Source of the DNA: Reclinomonas americana ATCC 50394
Lineage: Eukaryota; Jakobida; Jakobea; Jakobida
NCBI GenBank assembly: GCA_048213135.1
Contig: PS015198.1
Coordinates: forward strand, 68,932 to 128,991
Reading direction: 5' to 3'
DNA: 60,060 bases
The notes beneath the pieces were generated by a model. That model was not told the origin of the DNA. It ran no database searches and saw only the letters and a list, made by a program, of their open reading frames with translations. This document shows positions 1-13,000 of the stretch, piece after piece (the stretch's first letter is position 1; each line of letters begins with the position of its first letter). The translations under genes and the position numbers were made by a program.

Positions 1-593
1 GGAAGAAGGAGAAGAGAGGGTGGAGGAGAGGCGGGTGAAGAGGAGGGCGAGCCAGGCGCCGAGGAGGATCCAGGCGAGGGGGAGGAGGAGGCGGCAGAGG
101 CGGTGGGAGGGGGAGCGGGGGAGCATTGGCGGAGGGGGGAGAGTGTGTGAGTGGGACAGAGTGCGAAGTTGGGGTGGGGTGTGGGTGGGGGAGAGGGAGA
201 GTGGTGAGTGGGAAGGAGGGTGGTGGGGAGGGGGAGTGGGTGGTGGGTAGGAGGTGAAGGAACACATGCAGAAAGGGTGGTTGTAGAGTTTGAGGTGGAT
301 TCCGAAGTCGCGCGACGTTCGATGCACGGGTCGGAGAAAAAAATGTCATGGACATGACAAAAGATCTTCGTCGTCGTCGTGCGTGCTTAATGTGAGAATT
401 GAGGGAGTTGGTGGCGCTGACCAAACGCGACATGTATGAGACCTTCGACTCGCGCTCGGTTGTTCTCGCAGCGAACAAAGGACATGAATAGCACTCCGAC
501 TGCGATTCGCTCTTGTCTGAGCGACAGCAAAGTGGGAGTGTGTGCGTGTGTGCACCCACTCTGTAGCGAAAGGTCAAACCCGAGCTCGAGAGG
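1..593. other. Purine-rich low-complexity and intergenic sequence
   Basis: The first 250 bases are almost pure G/A with GGAG and GGGA runs. The short frames there translate only to Arg/Gly/Glu-rich low complexity. From 250 to 593 I see no exon I can support; this stretch is probably the 5' flank of the kinase gene that starts at 594. Confidence 0.6.
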
Positions 594-3500
594 ATGGGTT
601 GCCTTTCGAGCATTCCCTGGCATAGGCCATATGAATACCTCAAGGAGTGCTTTACTTGCGGTCGAGTTCGTCGGTGGGTAGCCATGGCATTTGCTGTGAC
701 ACGATTGTTGGCTTGTGCCACTCAGTGCTCACACTGCAACACATGCCCACTGGAATCAGTCCAGCTGCAGCGGCTGGCGCGGCTAATTATAATGCAACCG
801 ATCCATGGCCAGTCTCGGGCCCAATGTCACAGTCGAGGTCTTCATGTGGTATGTTCTGTGTGCTAATGCCGTGCTCCGCTTCTCTCATATGCATGTTCAT
901 GCCCACACCTTGTTGTGCACGTGGTTACTCGCAGAAGCCGTGGCCATGGGGTATAGTTTCTTGTTATTGGCGGAATCGGCACGGGGTGCACTTTTCACTC
1001 ACTTATTGTGCTGCATCTGACAACAGTCCCTCGCTTGGCAGCGGTACCGGTGTGAAGAAGCGAGCATGGGAAATGGCGCAGACTGGCGAAGTGGACGCAC
1101 TGCGCAATCTGATTGCGCATGCGGAGAAGGGCGCCGGCGCACGCACTCTGCTGCAGAAATCGGAGAGGGATGAGCGTGGCCGCTCGGCATTTCACTTTGC
1201 CGCTTGTCTTGGCCATCTCCAAGTGTTGGAGTATCTGTGGGAGCTCGAGAGTGGTGTTGGGCCACAACTGGCAAACTTGCGTGACAGGAACGGCTGGACG
1301 CCGCTCATGGGTGCAGCGTTCAACGGGCATCAGCCCGAGGTGGAGTGGTTGCTTGCTCGCATTGGCGAGCAATCATTCAGCAAACGGCAGAAAATGGTAC
1401 AGGCGGTCGCCAACGGCCACCCTTATGCACTGTTCACTGCGCTGCATCTTGCGGCCGTGAACGGCCACGTAGCAATTGTACAACTCCTCGCCACTCAGTA
1501 TCCCGACCTCGTTTCCATGGAAAACAAGGAGGGCCAGACGGCGGCTCAGGTGGCACGCGAGAAAGGCCACGAGAAAGTTGTTGAAATGTTGGACGTCCCT
1601 GAGCCGCAGCGTCAGGTGAGGCTGGCACTCTTCCCTTGCGTCGTTGTTAAATTAAACTTTCTTCTCACAAGTCATGTATATATGCAATCATAGAATCAAG
1701 GCCCTGCAGCCGAAAAGCGGCAAGGCTTTTACAAACTGAATGCCGATCGCGAAAATTCCTTCCAGGAGCTCGCCGATGCCGACGGCGTGGATGCCCTCCG
1801 AGAGCGGTGTGCCAACCTTCAGCGCGAAATTGCTATGCTTCAGCGCGAAAAGACAACATCTGAGCGCGAAATAGCTACAATTCAGCTCCAACTTGCGACA
1901 GCGACTTCAAAGGCCAACAACTTGGAAGGCCATCTGCGTGCTGTCTTTCACATGGGCTTCCTCAGGTACTTCGTTGGTTATCTGCTAAAATTTAGGCTGT
2001 CCACTCATCTCATTGCATGCATGGCAGTGACCGACGTCACGTCTTGATGCTCAGTGAAGTCGTGTACCAGATCATTCCAGTAGCCCTCAGCTCGCTGCTG
2101 CAACAAGCCATCGCTGATTTCTTCCCTAGCGAGTTTGACATTGAGCAGCTCTGCTTCCCGTCTCCACCACCCAGGTGATAGAGCAAGAAGATGCACTCCT
2201 TTGTGTCCTCTCCAAGCTCTCAGTTGGCGTCATACAGATACTGCCGAATGACTCTGGACAATCGCGGCAACATTCGCATGCGCTCCGTCGAGCTCTTCCC
2301 CTGCAACTATGAAGCGATTCGTGAATTCAAGCGAAGTGGACTGCAGCTGGCGACAGGCATGGATGTGTCACTGCTGAGTACACTGCTGTTGTACATTACA
2401 TTTATTCCGGCCCGCTCCTGTCCTGATGTGGATCTGCCGGAGATCGTACGACTCGACCCACACACGAACGAAGACCGACTGGCAGTTCGCTTGCTCACCA
2501 ATCCCGCCGTGGTAAGCACTTCAGTGCCATCATCGTCGGCCAGTGTTTTCATTGTTCACTTTGGTCTTTCCTCTGTGAAGGTTCAAGCTGTGGAGAACAT
2601 GCGAAAAGTGCGCCACCGCGTGTCTCACCTGGCCCGGCACTCCGCCCTCGATGACGCAGAGTATGTTTCGACTCTAAGACTGGTCCGTGATTCGCTCCAG
2701 ACTCTATTCCCCGACGGACGGCACGAGAGCATCCGTCTTCTGTTCCAAGCATACGAATGTTGCGCGCGGTACTCGGTAGCACTCGCAGGGATCTCCTGGT
2801 TTTGAGTTTTTCATCTCTGCTGCACATGCATATGCCTTTGCACATGTCACAGGCGTGCGCAGCATCTCTGATGTGGACAAGCTGATGAATGGAGGGCCAA
2901 ACATGTTCCGCCTCAAGCTCAGCGCGCTTTATGTGCCTTTCTCGGAACTCTTGATCACTTCAAGACAGATTGGCTATGGTGCGCGTGAGTCCTTTCGCTC
3001 TTACCAGATCTAGAGCAGTTGCAAGCTGATAACCACAGTTCACTTGCGCCTCCTCGCAGGTCAAAATGCTGTATTCCACGCCAGTGTCCGGCTCGGCGGT
3101 ATGACGCAGACAGTGGCATACAAGCGCTACTTTGTCAAGCAGCAAGCTCGTGATTCGCAGTCGGCCGACTGGAGCCGCATTCAAGAGTGTTTTGAAAACG
3201 AATGTTCCCTGCTAATGCAACTCGAGTTGCGTAAATCCGATCCGTTGTCGTTGCGCCTGAATGCTGACAGCCGTGGCTCATGCGCCTGCGCATGCGCACC
3301 CAGCCACACGCACATTGTAAAACTGCTGGCTGTGTGCGACGACGATCCGAGCGGCCTTGGCCTTGTACTTGAGTATGTCGGTCAAGAAGGAGAGCGAGGC
3401 AACGCAGAGACACTGCACGACTTGGTTAACGATGAGCATATGTCGACTCAACAGCTGCTCAGTCTGCTGTTGCAAGTGGCATCGGCGGTGGTGTACATCC

Positions 3501-4316
3501 ACTCGCGTCGAGTGGTGCATCGAGATCTCAAGCCGCAGAGTTGCGTCCTTGAGACGGGACTGTCGAGAGCAGGGCAGCAAGAGAAGCAGAGAGAAGAGTT
3601 TTTAATTCGAAAAAGCAGACGACAGAAAGGGCCAACTGGGCGAGAGAGCGTCTTCGAATTCGCAGTCTGAACAATCGCTCATACGTTCCTGTTTTTCTTC
3701 GTGTCGACAGACATTCTTGTCAGCGATGACCGACTGGTGGCCAAGGTTTGTGACTTTGGCGAGGCCAAGGTTCACGGTACACTCGGCAAGATGCAGTCGA
3801 ACCACGGCACAATGGCGTACGCTGCCCCCGAAGCCATGTTGGATCAAGTGGTGATCTTAAATGTGGCACTGTCTCTCACTCTCGTTAGAGTTGTTGATTT
3901 TCACTCTCTTTGCCTCTTGCAGTACGACGAACGAGCAGATGTGTACGGGCTCGGATCTCTTCTCTGGTTCATCGCCACGCGCCAAGAACCGTTCAGCGGA
4001 GTGGCACTGCTGAAAATCGGAGAACTCATGAAAGCCAGCGTTCCACCTGGCAATCTGGACGACGATGATGTGCGGACAGCCGTTCCCGAAGACATTCGTA
4101 GTCTGATTCGCCATTGCTGGGTTGCGTGCTTGTGCTGTGGGTGACTGATGGAGAGAGGAGTGCTCATGATCATTGACTACAATGCAGAGGCCGCAAGCAA
4201 CACGCGTATCGGCATCATACGTACACGACGAGCTGAAGCGTCTGTGCGAGATGCCAGCGGGAGGAGCAGGCGCGGTGGGTGCTGTGGTTGCCGGGGGAGC
4301 TGCCGGTCCATCGTGA
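594..4316 (+). CDS. Ankyrin-repeat / coiled-coil protein kinase, probably N-myristoylated
   Basis: Multi-exon gene. The proposed start reads MGCLSS, a Gly2/Cys3 N-terminus typical of myristoylated and palmitoylated proteins, so membrane attachment is inferred. Exons at about 1030-1614 encode three or more ankyrin repeats (GRSAFHFAACLGHLQVLEYL, GWTPLMGAAFNGH, TALHLAAVNGHVAIVQLL). The exon after the intron at 1615 encodes a heptad-rich coiled coil. A helical linker leads into the kinase at about 2990-4316: VAYK lysine, alphaC Glu, HRDLKPQN (completed across an intron at 3540), DFG, APE, DVYGLGSLLW, HCW, and a last exon starting RP and ending with TGA at 4316. The glycine loop is IGYGGQNAV, with Asn in place of the third Gly. 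Catalytic residues are otherwise intact. The fold looks TKL-like, and ankyrin-plus-kinase is a known TKL arrangement. The joins of the first two exons are uncertain. Confidence 0.8.
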
Positions 4317-5228
4317 TCACGTCTCGACGTTCAGCCAAACAAAAAAAAAAAACACACAATTCTTGCGTTAATGAATGCCATGTACATGCATACAATGTGC
4401 GCCATCTATCAAGAGCCGCCAATCAAAAGACACTCATCGAAGAGAGACAGGAAAAGCCGAAGTCACGCGCTCAAATTTGTTCAAAACACACNNNNNNNNN
4501 NNNNNNNNNNNNNNNNNNNNNNNNNNNNNNNNNNNNNNNNNNNNNNNNNNNNNNNNNNNNNNNNNNNNNNNNNNNNNNNNNNNNNNNNNNNNNNNNNNNN
4601 NNNNNNNNNNNNNNNNNNNNNNNNNNNNNNNNNNNNNNNNNNNNNNNNNNNNNNNNNNNNNNNNNNNNNNNNNNNNNNNNNNNNNNNNNNNNNNNNNNNN
4701 NNNNNNNNNNNNNNNNNNNNNNNNNNNNNNNNNNNNNNNNNNNNNNNNNNNNNNNNNNNNNNNNNNNNNNNNNNNNNNNNNNNNNNNNNNNNNNNNNNNN
4801 NNNNNNNNNNNNNNNNNNNNNNNNNNNNNNNNNNNNNNNNNNNNNNNNNNNNNNNNNNNNNNNNNNNNNNNNNNNNNNNNNNNNNNNNNNNNNNNNNNNN
4901 NNNNNNNNNNNNNNNNNNNNNNNNNNNNNNNNNNNNNNNNNNNNNNNNNNNNNNNNNNNNNNNNNNNNNNNNNNNNNNNNNNNNNNNNNNNNNNNNNNNN
5001 NNNNNNNNNNNNNNNNNNNNNNNNNNNNNNNNNNNNNNNNNNNNNNNNNNNNNNNNNNNNNNNNNNNNNNNNNNNNNNNNNNNNNNNNNNNNNNNNNNNN
5101 NNNNNNNNNNNNNNNNNNNNNNNNNNNNNNNNNNNNNNNNNNNNNNNNNNNNNNNNNNNNNNNNNNNNNNNACACACACTCACACTCACTCACTCACTTA
5201 CACAGACAACTCACAAACACAAACAAGA
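4317..5228. other. Intergenic sequence with assembly gap and start of microsatellite
   Basis: This holds the 3' flank of the kinase gene, an A-run at 4340-4351, an N gap at 4492-5171 and the beginning of a (CA)/(CACT) microsatellite. I see no gene in the readable part. Confidence 0.6.
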
Positions 5229-7684
5229 ATGTCATTCCAGCCCTACCAAGACAACGGCGGGTGAGTGCAGGAACAGAGAGAGCAGAGAGCAGAGAGCAGA
5301 GAGCAGAGAGCAGAGAGAGAGAGAGAAAGAGCAAAGAGAAGAATTGTGTGTGTAATCTCTGTCTCTTCGCGCTCTCCTCTCTCACACGCACATGCTCCTC
5401 TCTCTCTCTCCCTATCTCTCTCTCCCTCTCCATCTCTCTCTCTCTCTGAGGATATGTTGTGTACAAGTGTGTGCTTGTGTGCTTTTGTGTGTTGTCTCTT
5501 TGTCTGTGCGCACTCTCCTCTCAGACACACACACACACACACTCCTTGTTCTCAGTGTGTATGCACACAAGTGCGCGAGTGTGCATGTGTGTGTGAGAGA
5601 GCGCGCGCGTGTGTATGTTTGCGCGCGCGGGAGACTGTGTTGTCTCTCTCTGTCTCTCTCATGCACGACATTGCAAACAAGAGCAGAGAGCGCGTGCGCG
5701 TGTGTGTGTGCTTGTCTCCGGTTGTGTGTCTCTCTCTCTCTGTGTGTTTGCGTGCAAAGAGAGAAGAGTGTGTGTGAGAGAGATGGCGCGAACATTGCTC
5801 TCACACAAACACACGCGCGCGCGCTTCTTGCTTTGTTGCTTACTCACTCACACAAACACACTCACGCGCCTGCTTTTTCATGTCTCTTTCTTCTCAGATT
5901 TGTGTTCTTTCTCTTTCACTATTCTTGTCTTTCCTCTCTCTCTCAATGTCGTCTTTTTGTTCTCGCCAACAGATGCACACGTCTTTCTGTGAGCAGCAGG
6001 CATGTGCGGGCCTTCGTGCAGTCTCTCATGCCCTCGTTGTCCTTTGTTAATCTCGCCTTCTCTCAGGTTCCTTCTTTAACTTGAGTGCAGTTCGTCCATG
6101 CCTAACACTTATGTCTTCTTCTTCTTCCTCTCCTTCTCCTCCTCCTCTTCTTCTTCCACTCCTTCTTTTCCTCACTCTCTCCTTGTCCTCCTCACTCTCC
6201 TGATCCGTCTTCTCCTTCTTCTCCTTCTTCTCCTTCTTCTCCTTCTTCCTCTTCTTCTTGTTCTTCTTCTCCTCCTTCTTTTTCTTCTTCTTCCTCTTCC
6301 TTCTTCTTAACCTCATCCATTTCTTCTTCTTCTTCTTCTTCTTCTTCCTCCTCTTCCTCCTCCTCCTCCTCCGTCTTCTTCTTCTTCTTCTTCTTCTTGT
6401 TCTTCTTCTTCCTCCTTCTTCTTATTCTTCTTCTTCCTCCTCTTCTTCTTCTTCTTCCTCTTCTTCTTCTTCTTCTTCTCTTCTTCTTCTTCTCTCCTTC
6501 TTCCACTCCTTCTTTTCCTCACTCTCTCCTTGTCCTCCTCATTCTCCTCATCCGTCTTCTCCTTCTTCCTCCTCCTTATTCTTCTTCTTCCTCTTCTTCT
6601 TCTTCTCCTCCTCTTCCTCCTCCCCTTCTCCTTCTCCTCCTCCTCCTCCTCCTCCTCTTCCACCTCTCCGTTTCCATCATCATCATCATCATCATCTTCT
6701 TCTTCTTCTTCTTCTCCTCCTCCTCTTCTCTTCTTCTTCTTCTTCTTCTTGTTNNNNNNNNNNNNNNNNNNNNNNNNNNNNNNNNNNNNNNNNNNNNNNN
6801 NNNNNNNNNNNNNNNNNNNNNNNNNNNNNNNNNNNNNNNNNNNNNNNNNNNNNNNNNNNNNNNNNNNNNNNNNNNNNNNNNNNNNNNNNNNNNNNNNNNN
6901 NNNNNNNNNNNNNNNNNNNNNNNNNNNNNNNNNNNNNNNNNNNNNNNNNNNNNNNNNNNNNNNNNNNNNNNNNNNNNNNNNNNNNNNNNNNNNNNNNNNN
7001 NNNNNNNNNNNNNNNNNNNNNNNNNNNNNNNNNNNNNNNNNNNNNNNNNNNNNNNNNNNNNNNNNNNNNNNNNNNNNNNNNNNNNNNNNNNNNNNNNNNN
7101 NNNNNNNNNNNNNNNNNNNNNNNNNNNNNNNNNNNNNNNNNNCCCATCCCAGCACCGCACTGGCAATTGCCGGGCCCAACTACTGCGTGGTGGCGGCCGA
7201 CACGCGATTGAGCACGGGCTACTCGATTCTGACGCGCAAGTCGAGCAAGCTCATTACGCTGTTGCGTTTCATTCTATTTCTCTTTCCTTTTCCCCACACC
7301 TCACCCTCTCTGCTCCCCGCTCAACCCCCTCAGCGGCCCCAAGACCGTCCTCGCCTCCGCCGGCATGCAGTCCGACGCCATCATGCTCCGCAAGGTCCTC
7401 CGCATGAAGTCCGTGACGTTGCGTCCATCCTTCTCCTCTCTAATGATCCTCTCCTCTCCACCTCACCCGCCGCATGCACTGCCAGCTACGAACACGAGCA
7501 CGGCAAGCCGATGGGCACGACGGCCCTGGGTCAGTTGCTGGCCAACACCCTGTACGGTCGCCGCTTCTTCCCGTGCGTCCCTCCCGCCATTCTGTCTGTG
7601 TGTGAATGTCCCCGAAATTTACTCGATTCTTGCGTGCAGGTACTACACATTCAACATGTTGCGTGTCGAGCGCTGTTTGATGTG

Positions 7685-7716
<32 letters not shown>

Positions 7717-8943
7717 GTCTATCCCTTTCCCTATGTTATTCCTTCTCCCTCCCTCTGTCTCTCTCCCACATACACCCACACCCACGGACTCCCTCTCCAT
7801 CTCTATTCTTTCTTGTCCTCTCTCTCTCTCTCTTTCTCTCTCTCTTGCTTACCCTCCCGATCACTTTAGGCTTCTGTTCTCAGTCAGCCTCACTGTACAG
7901 CTCTTCCGTCCTCTCCATTCTTCCTCTCTTGTTTCTTTCTGTATTCCACTTTGTCTCCCTCCTCCCCAATGTCTCTCAAAATCTCGGCTTCTTTGTTGCT
8001 CTTCCTCCTTTCTCACTCTCATTCGCCATCCCTNNNNNNNNNNNNNNNNNNNNNNNNNNNNNNNNNNNNNNNNNNNNNNNNNNNNNNNNNNNNNNNNNNN
8101 NNNNNNNNNNNNNNNNNNNNNNNNNNNNNNNNNNNNNNNNNNNNNNNNNNNNNNNNNNNNNNNNNNNNNNNNNNNNNNNNNNNNNNNNNNNNNNNNNNNN
8201 NNNNNNNNNNNNNNNNNNNNNNNNNNNNNNNNNNNNNNNNNNNNNNNNNNNNNNNNNNNNNNNNNNNNNNNNNNNNNNNNNNNNNNNNNNNNNNNNNNNN
8301 NNNNNNNNNNNNNNNNNNNNNNNNNNNNNNNNNNNNNNNNNNNNNNNNNNNNNNNNNNNNNNNNNNNNNNNNNNNNNNNNNNNNNNNNNNNNNNNNNNNN
8401 NNNNNNNNNNNNNNNNNNNNNNNNNNNNNNNNNNNNNNNNNNNNNNNNNNNNNNNNNNNNNNNNNNNNNNNNNNNNNNNNNNNNNNNNNNNNNNNNNNNN
8501 NNNNNNNNNNNNNNNNNNNNNNNNNNNNNNNNNNNNNNNNNNNNNNNNNNNNNNNNNNNNNNNNNNNNNNNNNNNNNNNNNNNNNNNNNNNNNNNNNNNN
8601 NNNNNNNNNNNNNNNNNNNNNNNNNNNNNNNNNNNNNNNNNNNNNNNNNNNNNNNNNNNNNNNNNNNNNNNNNNNNNNNNNNNNNNNNNNNNNNNNNNNN
8701 NNNNNNNNNNNNNNNNNNNNNNNNNNNNNNNNNNNNNNNNNNNNNNNNNNNNNNNNNNNNNNNNNNNNNNNNNNNNNNNNNNNNNNNNNNNNNNNNNNNN
8801 NNNNNNNNNNNNNNNNNNNNNNNNNNNNNNNNNNNNNNNNNNNNNNNNNNNNNNNNNNNNNNNNNNNNNNNNNNNNNNNNNNNNNNNNNNNNNNTCTGTC
8901 TGTCTGTCTGTCTGCCTGTCTGTCTGTCTGTCTGTCTGTCTGA

Positions 8944-8993
<50 letters not shown>

Positions 8994-9679
8994 TAGCTCG
9001 GTCTGTCTGTCTGTCTGTCTGTCTGTCATTTCTCCTTCCCCTTCTCCTTTCCCTCTCTCCCCCTTCTCCATCTCCTTCTCCCTCTCTCCCTCCTTCCCTC
9101 CCTCTTTCCCCTTCTCTTTGATGTCCCTGCTGACTCCTCTTCTCCACAGTGTCGCCGGCCTCGACGACGAAGGTACATCCACCCTCTTCCTCTATCCGCC
9201 TCCTCTCCCCTCACCTCACTGCTGCCCAGGTGTCGGCGCCGTGTACACCTACGACGCAATTGGCAGTGGCGAGCGCGTCTCGCACGCCTCACAAGGCTCC
9301 GCACAAGCCCTCATCCAACCGCTGCTCGACAACCAGGTGGCGCACTCCAATCAGACCACGGAGAAGCGCATTCTGTCGCTCGATGACGCCATTGCGCTGG
9401 CGAAGGTTTGTTGGGCGGAGAATGGGCTCGCTCTGCCCCCTCCCCTCTTCCCTCTTCCCTCTTCCCCTATACCCTCTTCCCTCTTCCCTTATACCCTCTT
9501 CCCTCTCCCCTCTCCCCTCTCCCCCCTCCCCTATTCCACTTCGCTAACACCCTTCTCTTCGACAGGACGCCTTCACGTCGGCCAGCGAGCGCGACATCTA
9601 CACTGGCGACACTCTGCAGCTGCTGATCATCACCGAAGAGGGAATCAGAGAGGAGCACATCCAGCTGCGCAAGGACTAA
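5229..9679 (+). CDS. PSMB1: Proteasome subunit beta type-1 (beta6)
   Basis: Structural, non-catalytic beta subunit of the 20S proteasome core. Eight exons fit in frame: 5229-5260, 7153-7260, 7334-7417, 7486-7572, 7640-7657, 9150-9172, 9230-9405 and 9566-9679 (TAA). Exon 1 encodes [11 protein letters not shown] and joins exon 2 as NGG-TALAIAG, matching the conserved beta6 N-terminus; its position far upstream was found from this match. Other family landmarks are [64 protein letters not shown] and the C-terminal LRKD. Exon 5 is only 18 nt. Introns 2, 3 and 5 begin GTTGCG. Introns 1 and 5 contain N gaps and simple repeats. The extra residues between exons 3 and 4 (KSVT) may mean that splice site is slightly off. 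Confidence 0.93.
5262..5900. repeat. (GA)n/(CA)n/(CT)n microsatellites in PSMB1 intron 1
   Basis: Dinucleotide and GAGCA-type repeats with alternating GCGCGC blocks. The long frames through this tract are artefacts of simple sequence. Confidence 0.85.
6113..6753. repeat. Polypyrimidine (TTC/CTC)n triplet tract in PSMB1 intron 1
   Basis: More than 600 bases of almost uninterrupted pyrimidine, mainly TTC, CTT and CTC, with a short (ATC)n run near 6676-6696. It runs into an N gap at 6754. It lies between exons 1 and 2 of PSMB1, so it is intronic. Confidence 0.85.
8895..9030. repeat. (TCTG)n tetranucleotide repeat and (CT)n
   Basis: TCTG repeats flanking a (CT)n block at 8956-8990, in PSMB1 intron 5 next to the gap at 8034-8894. 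Confidence 0.85.
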
Positions 9680-10046
9680 GAGTACGCCGCAGCTCGCGAA
9701 TGCTCGAGAACAACACGCGTGTGTGATTGAGAATGCAGAGAATGAAAAGCTCGTTGCCGCCACGTGCATGCGTGTCATGAAGTTGATGGCAGAGAAGGCC
9801 TGTCCCTGCCCGGTCTCTCCGCTTATTCCTGATCGATATTCGTTCCATGAGAGAGAGAGAGAATCAACCAATGAGGTTCTCTGACACTCCCTCTTCTCCT
9901 TCTTCCTCCTCCTCCGCGCTTCACATCACGACTTGTCACCTTTTCATCTTGCTGTTCGGATCAACGAATCTTCATTCTCTCTCTCTTCGTTTCTTGCGTC
10001 ACGCAGTGCGCGCGTGTGTGCGAGACAAGAACCAAAACACACACAA
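9680..10046. promoter_or_regulatory. 3' flank of PSMB1 and 5' flank of modular gene copy A
   Basis: No gene. From about 9850 this sequence (pyrimidine-rich, then CATCACGACTTGTCA, a CAACGAATCTTCA block and CACGCAGYGCGCG) is repeated upstream of copies B (from about 17940) and C (from about 27190). It is therefore the shared 5' flank, and probably the promoter, of the modular gene family. A TCGATAT motif occurs at about 9834. Confidence 0.5.
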
Positions 10047-13000
10047 ATGGCCTCTCGACATCCTCCTCCACCACGCCCTCACTCAACAACAACAACAACA
10101 ACTCCTTCGCTGCCAATGTCTGCCTCTTCGCCGTGTGACGACGAGAAAGCAGATATGATGCTCGTCGACAGCAAGCAGCATGTGACGCCAATGATGATGA
10201 TGATGCATTCCTCCTCTCCTTCCATCAACATCAATGATGATGATGCGGAGAAGAAGAAGAGCGCATCGGGGTTGTCTGCTCATCGTGGTGTGCCTGCGAT
10301 GGCAAGGCGACGAGTGCCTGCCTCCTCTTCTTTTTCCACGTCTGTCANNNNNNNNNNNNNNNNNNNNNNNNNNNNNNNNNNNNNNNNNNNNNNNNNNNNN
10401 NNNNNNNNNNNNNNNNNNNNNNNNNNNNNNNNNNNNNNNNNNNNNNNNNNNNNNNNNNNNNNNNNNNNNNNNNNNNNNNNNNNNNNNNNNNNNNNNNNNN
10501 NNNNNNNNNNNNNNNNNNNNNNNNNNNNNNNNNNNNNNNNNNNNNNNNNNNNNNNNNNNNNNNNNNNNNNNNNNNNNNNNNNNNNNNNNNNNNNNNNNNN
10601 NNNNNNNNNNNNNNNNNNNNNNNNNNNNNNNNNNNNNNNNNNNNNNNNNNNNNNNNNNNNNNNNNNNNNNNNNNNNNNNNNNNNNNNNNNNNNNNNNNNN
10701 NNNNNNNNNNNNNNNNNNNNNNNNNNNNNNNNNNNNNNNNNNNNNNNNNNNNNNNNNNNNNNNNNNNNNCTCTTCTTCTTCTTCTTCTTCTCATGGATTG
10801 TCGTTGCTTCATTCTCTGTTGCAGAACCAGCTGGCTTCTTGAAGGACAAGAAGGAGAAGAAGCACACCGACGAGAGCACAGCCGCCATTGCCGCTGCGAG
10901 AAGTGACGCGGAGAATCACACTGAACAGGGTGCGTCTCTCTCTTGCTTGTCACAGTCATTGGTGTTCTCTTTTCACGTGATGTCTCACCTGGGCGGTGCG
11001 TACGCACAGCTGCTCACCAGGAGCACATGGATCACACAGCGATGGAAGGCATCGTCGAGGTACAGTGATTGTGTGTGTCATCCCAGGATGAGCATGTCTC
11101 TCACTGAACTCTCTCCCTCTCTCTCTCTCTCTCTTGGCATGCTTGTGCAGCAACGCGCGAGGAGACGGCGAGTCGACTCGTCTCAGGCGGATCACAGCGA
11201 GGACTTGCTTGCACATGACTCAGTTGAGACATCATCCCGCAAGCGTTCTCTGGAGGTGAGCTCCGATGAGACACGCGTCTCACGTGCCTCTCGCTCGTGC
11301 ATCGCAGTTGACACCTGATGTTTTCCCTTCATTCTCAGCAGGTGGATGCATCCAGCGACGATGAGCTTGCGCCGCCAAAGAAAAAGAAGGTGTGGATTAT
11401 GTCTTTGTCACTTTTGGTGCTAGTTCGTTGATTTGCACTTGGGTTCCATGTGTCAATGCTGCGTGTTGTGGATTCACAGCGAGGCAAGACTCGAGCTGCG
11501 AAAGAGCGAGAAGAGTTGAACACAGACGAGAAGTTGTTGCTGAACAAGCTGCTTGTTGCGTGCGAATGCTCTCTGTGTCATCATCGCAACGCATTCAACC
11601 TCCTCCTTCTCCTCGTCGCACTCACCATTCTATCTGTGTCACTCGCAGCGATGCAATCGGAAGAGGATCCTGGTGAAGGCATTTGGCCTGATGGCACCCA
11701 TCGTACACGGATACACAGTCGTCCACCATCAGAGTGTTCTCTTTGAGCTTGTCTGTGACGACTGCGGAATTCCTTTGTCGGAGCCGGGTCGCGCGTCGTC
11801 TGCAGCCAAGTGTGCATTTGGCAAGAAGCTTGGCGCTACTGCCTATACTGCACGCGCCAAAACGCCTAAATCAGTGGAGGGTGTGCTCCAGAGCGTGAGT
11901 AAGTACATTGAGGTGAGCGAACATTCTTGGCGACGACCATGACATGTGAACCCAACATGCAGATGGTTGCAATCCTGCAGATGAGCCAGCTCTCTGGCGA
12001 GGCTCTGGTGGATGCTATTGAGAGGTCTCTGATTGTGGTTGATGAGCGCGGGTATTCGGAGGTGTGTTTGTTCTGCATGATTTGCTGTGTTTGTTGGTCA
12101 TCTTGGCGAACTTCGCTAATATCTGTTGTGTGTAACAGGAATCGTGGAAGACACTGCCTCCTCAACACAAGACCAAAGAAGTCCGTCTTCAGCGCATTGT
12201 CAAGCAGGCCATGGATGCATTGCGCCAGTGCGACGGTCTCACGGCTTCTCTTCTTCGGGACAATCAACTCTCTGAGGCGGAGATAGCACGTGCCGTCACG
12301 TGGTGCCGATCGAAAGGTCTGCAATCTCATACCGCTGTTGGTGTTGCTCGCACTGGTGTTGACCAGCACCACGCAGAATCTGGCGATGTGAAGATGGTGG
12401 TGAAGAAGGAGGAGGAAGAAGAAGATGATTATGTTGACATCAAGCATGAAGACGATGACACCAAGGTACGCAGCAGTAGTGCATGAATGACTGAGGCTGT
12501 GCGCGAATTGGCGTGTCTTCGTGGAATCGGCCAATCGTTGATGCTATGTGTTCACAGGTGGATGCAGGCAGTGGCGATGACGAAGAATCAATTCCGAGCA
12601 AGGTACGACCATACCAATGTATGTGTATGGCCGATGAGGCACCGGTGTTGATTGTCGGTATTGCTTGGGTTGTGCATGTTCAGCGCGTCAAGCGTGGCCG
12701 CTTTTCATTCGACGCGGATCTGAGCAATGACGAGCGAATGGTGTTGGATAGACTGCTTGTTGCGTTTGCGTGTCCACAACGCCTCGGCATGGCAGATGGT
12801 TTGACTCTGCCATGCGTTTGCTTGTCATGACACTTGTTGCATTCGGCTGTGTGCAAACAGCGGTGCAACAAGAAGAAGATGCTGGTGATGGCATTCGGTT
12901 CCTTGGCACCTATTGTGAAGCAATCTGCAGTCTGGCATCATCAGCGGGTTCTGTTTGAACTCGCCTGCAAGGAGTGTGGCATCCCATCATCGGGAGCTGG

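Noticed and set aside
5265-5800. Long Ser/Leu/Arg/Glu reading frames through the GA/CA repeats
   Set aside because: They exist on both strands and all frames because dinucleotide repeats lack stops; none has any protein-family feature.
6047-6753. Long poly-Glu/Arg (minus) and poly-Ser/Phe/Leu (plus) frames
   Set aside because: Translation of the TTC/CTC tract inside PSMB1 intron 1; open only because the triplets contain no stop.
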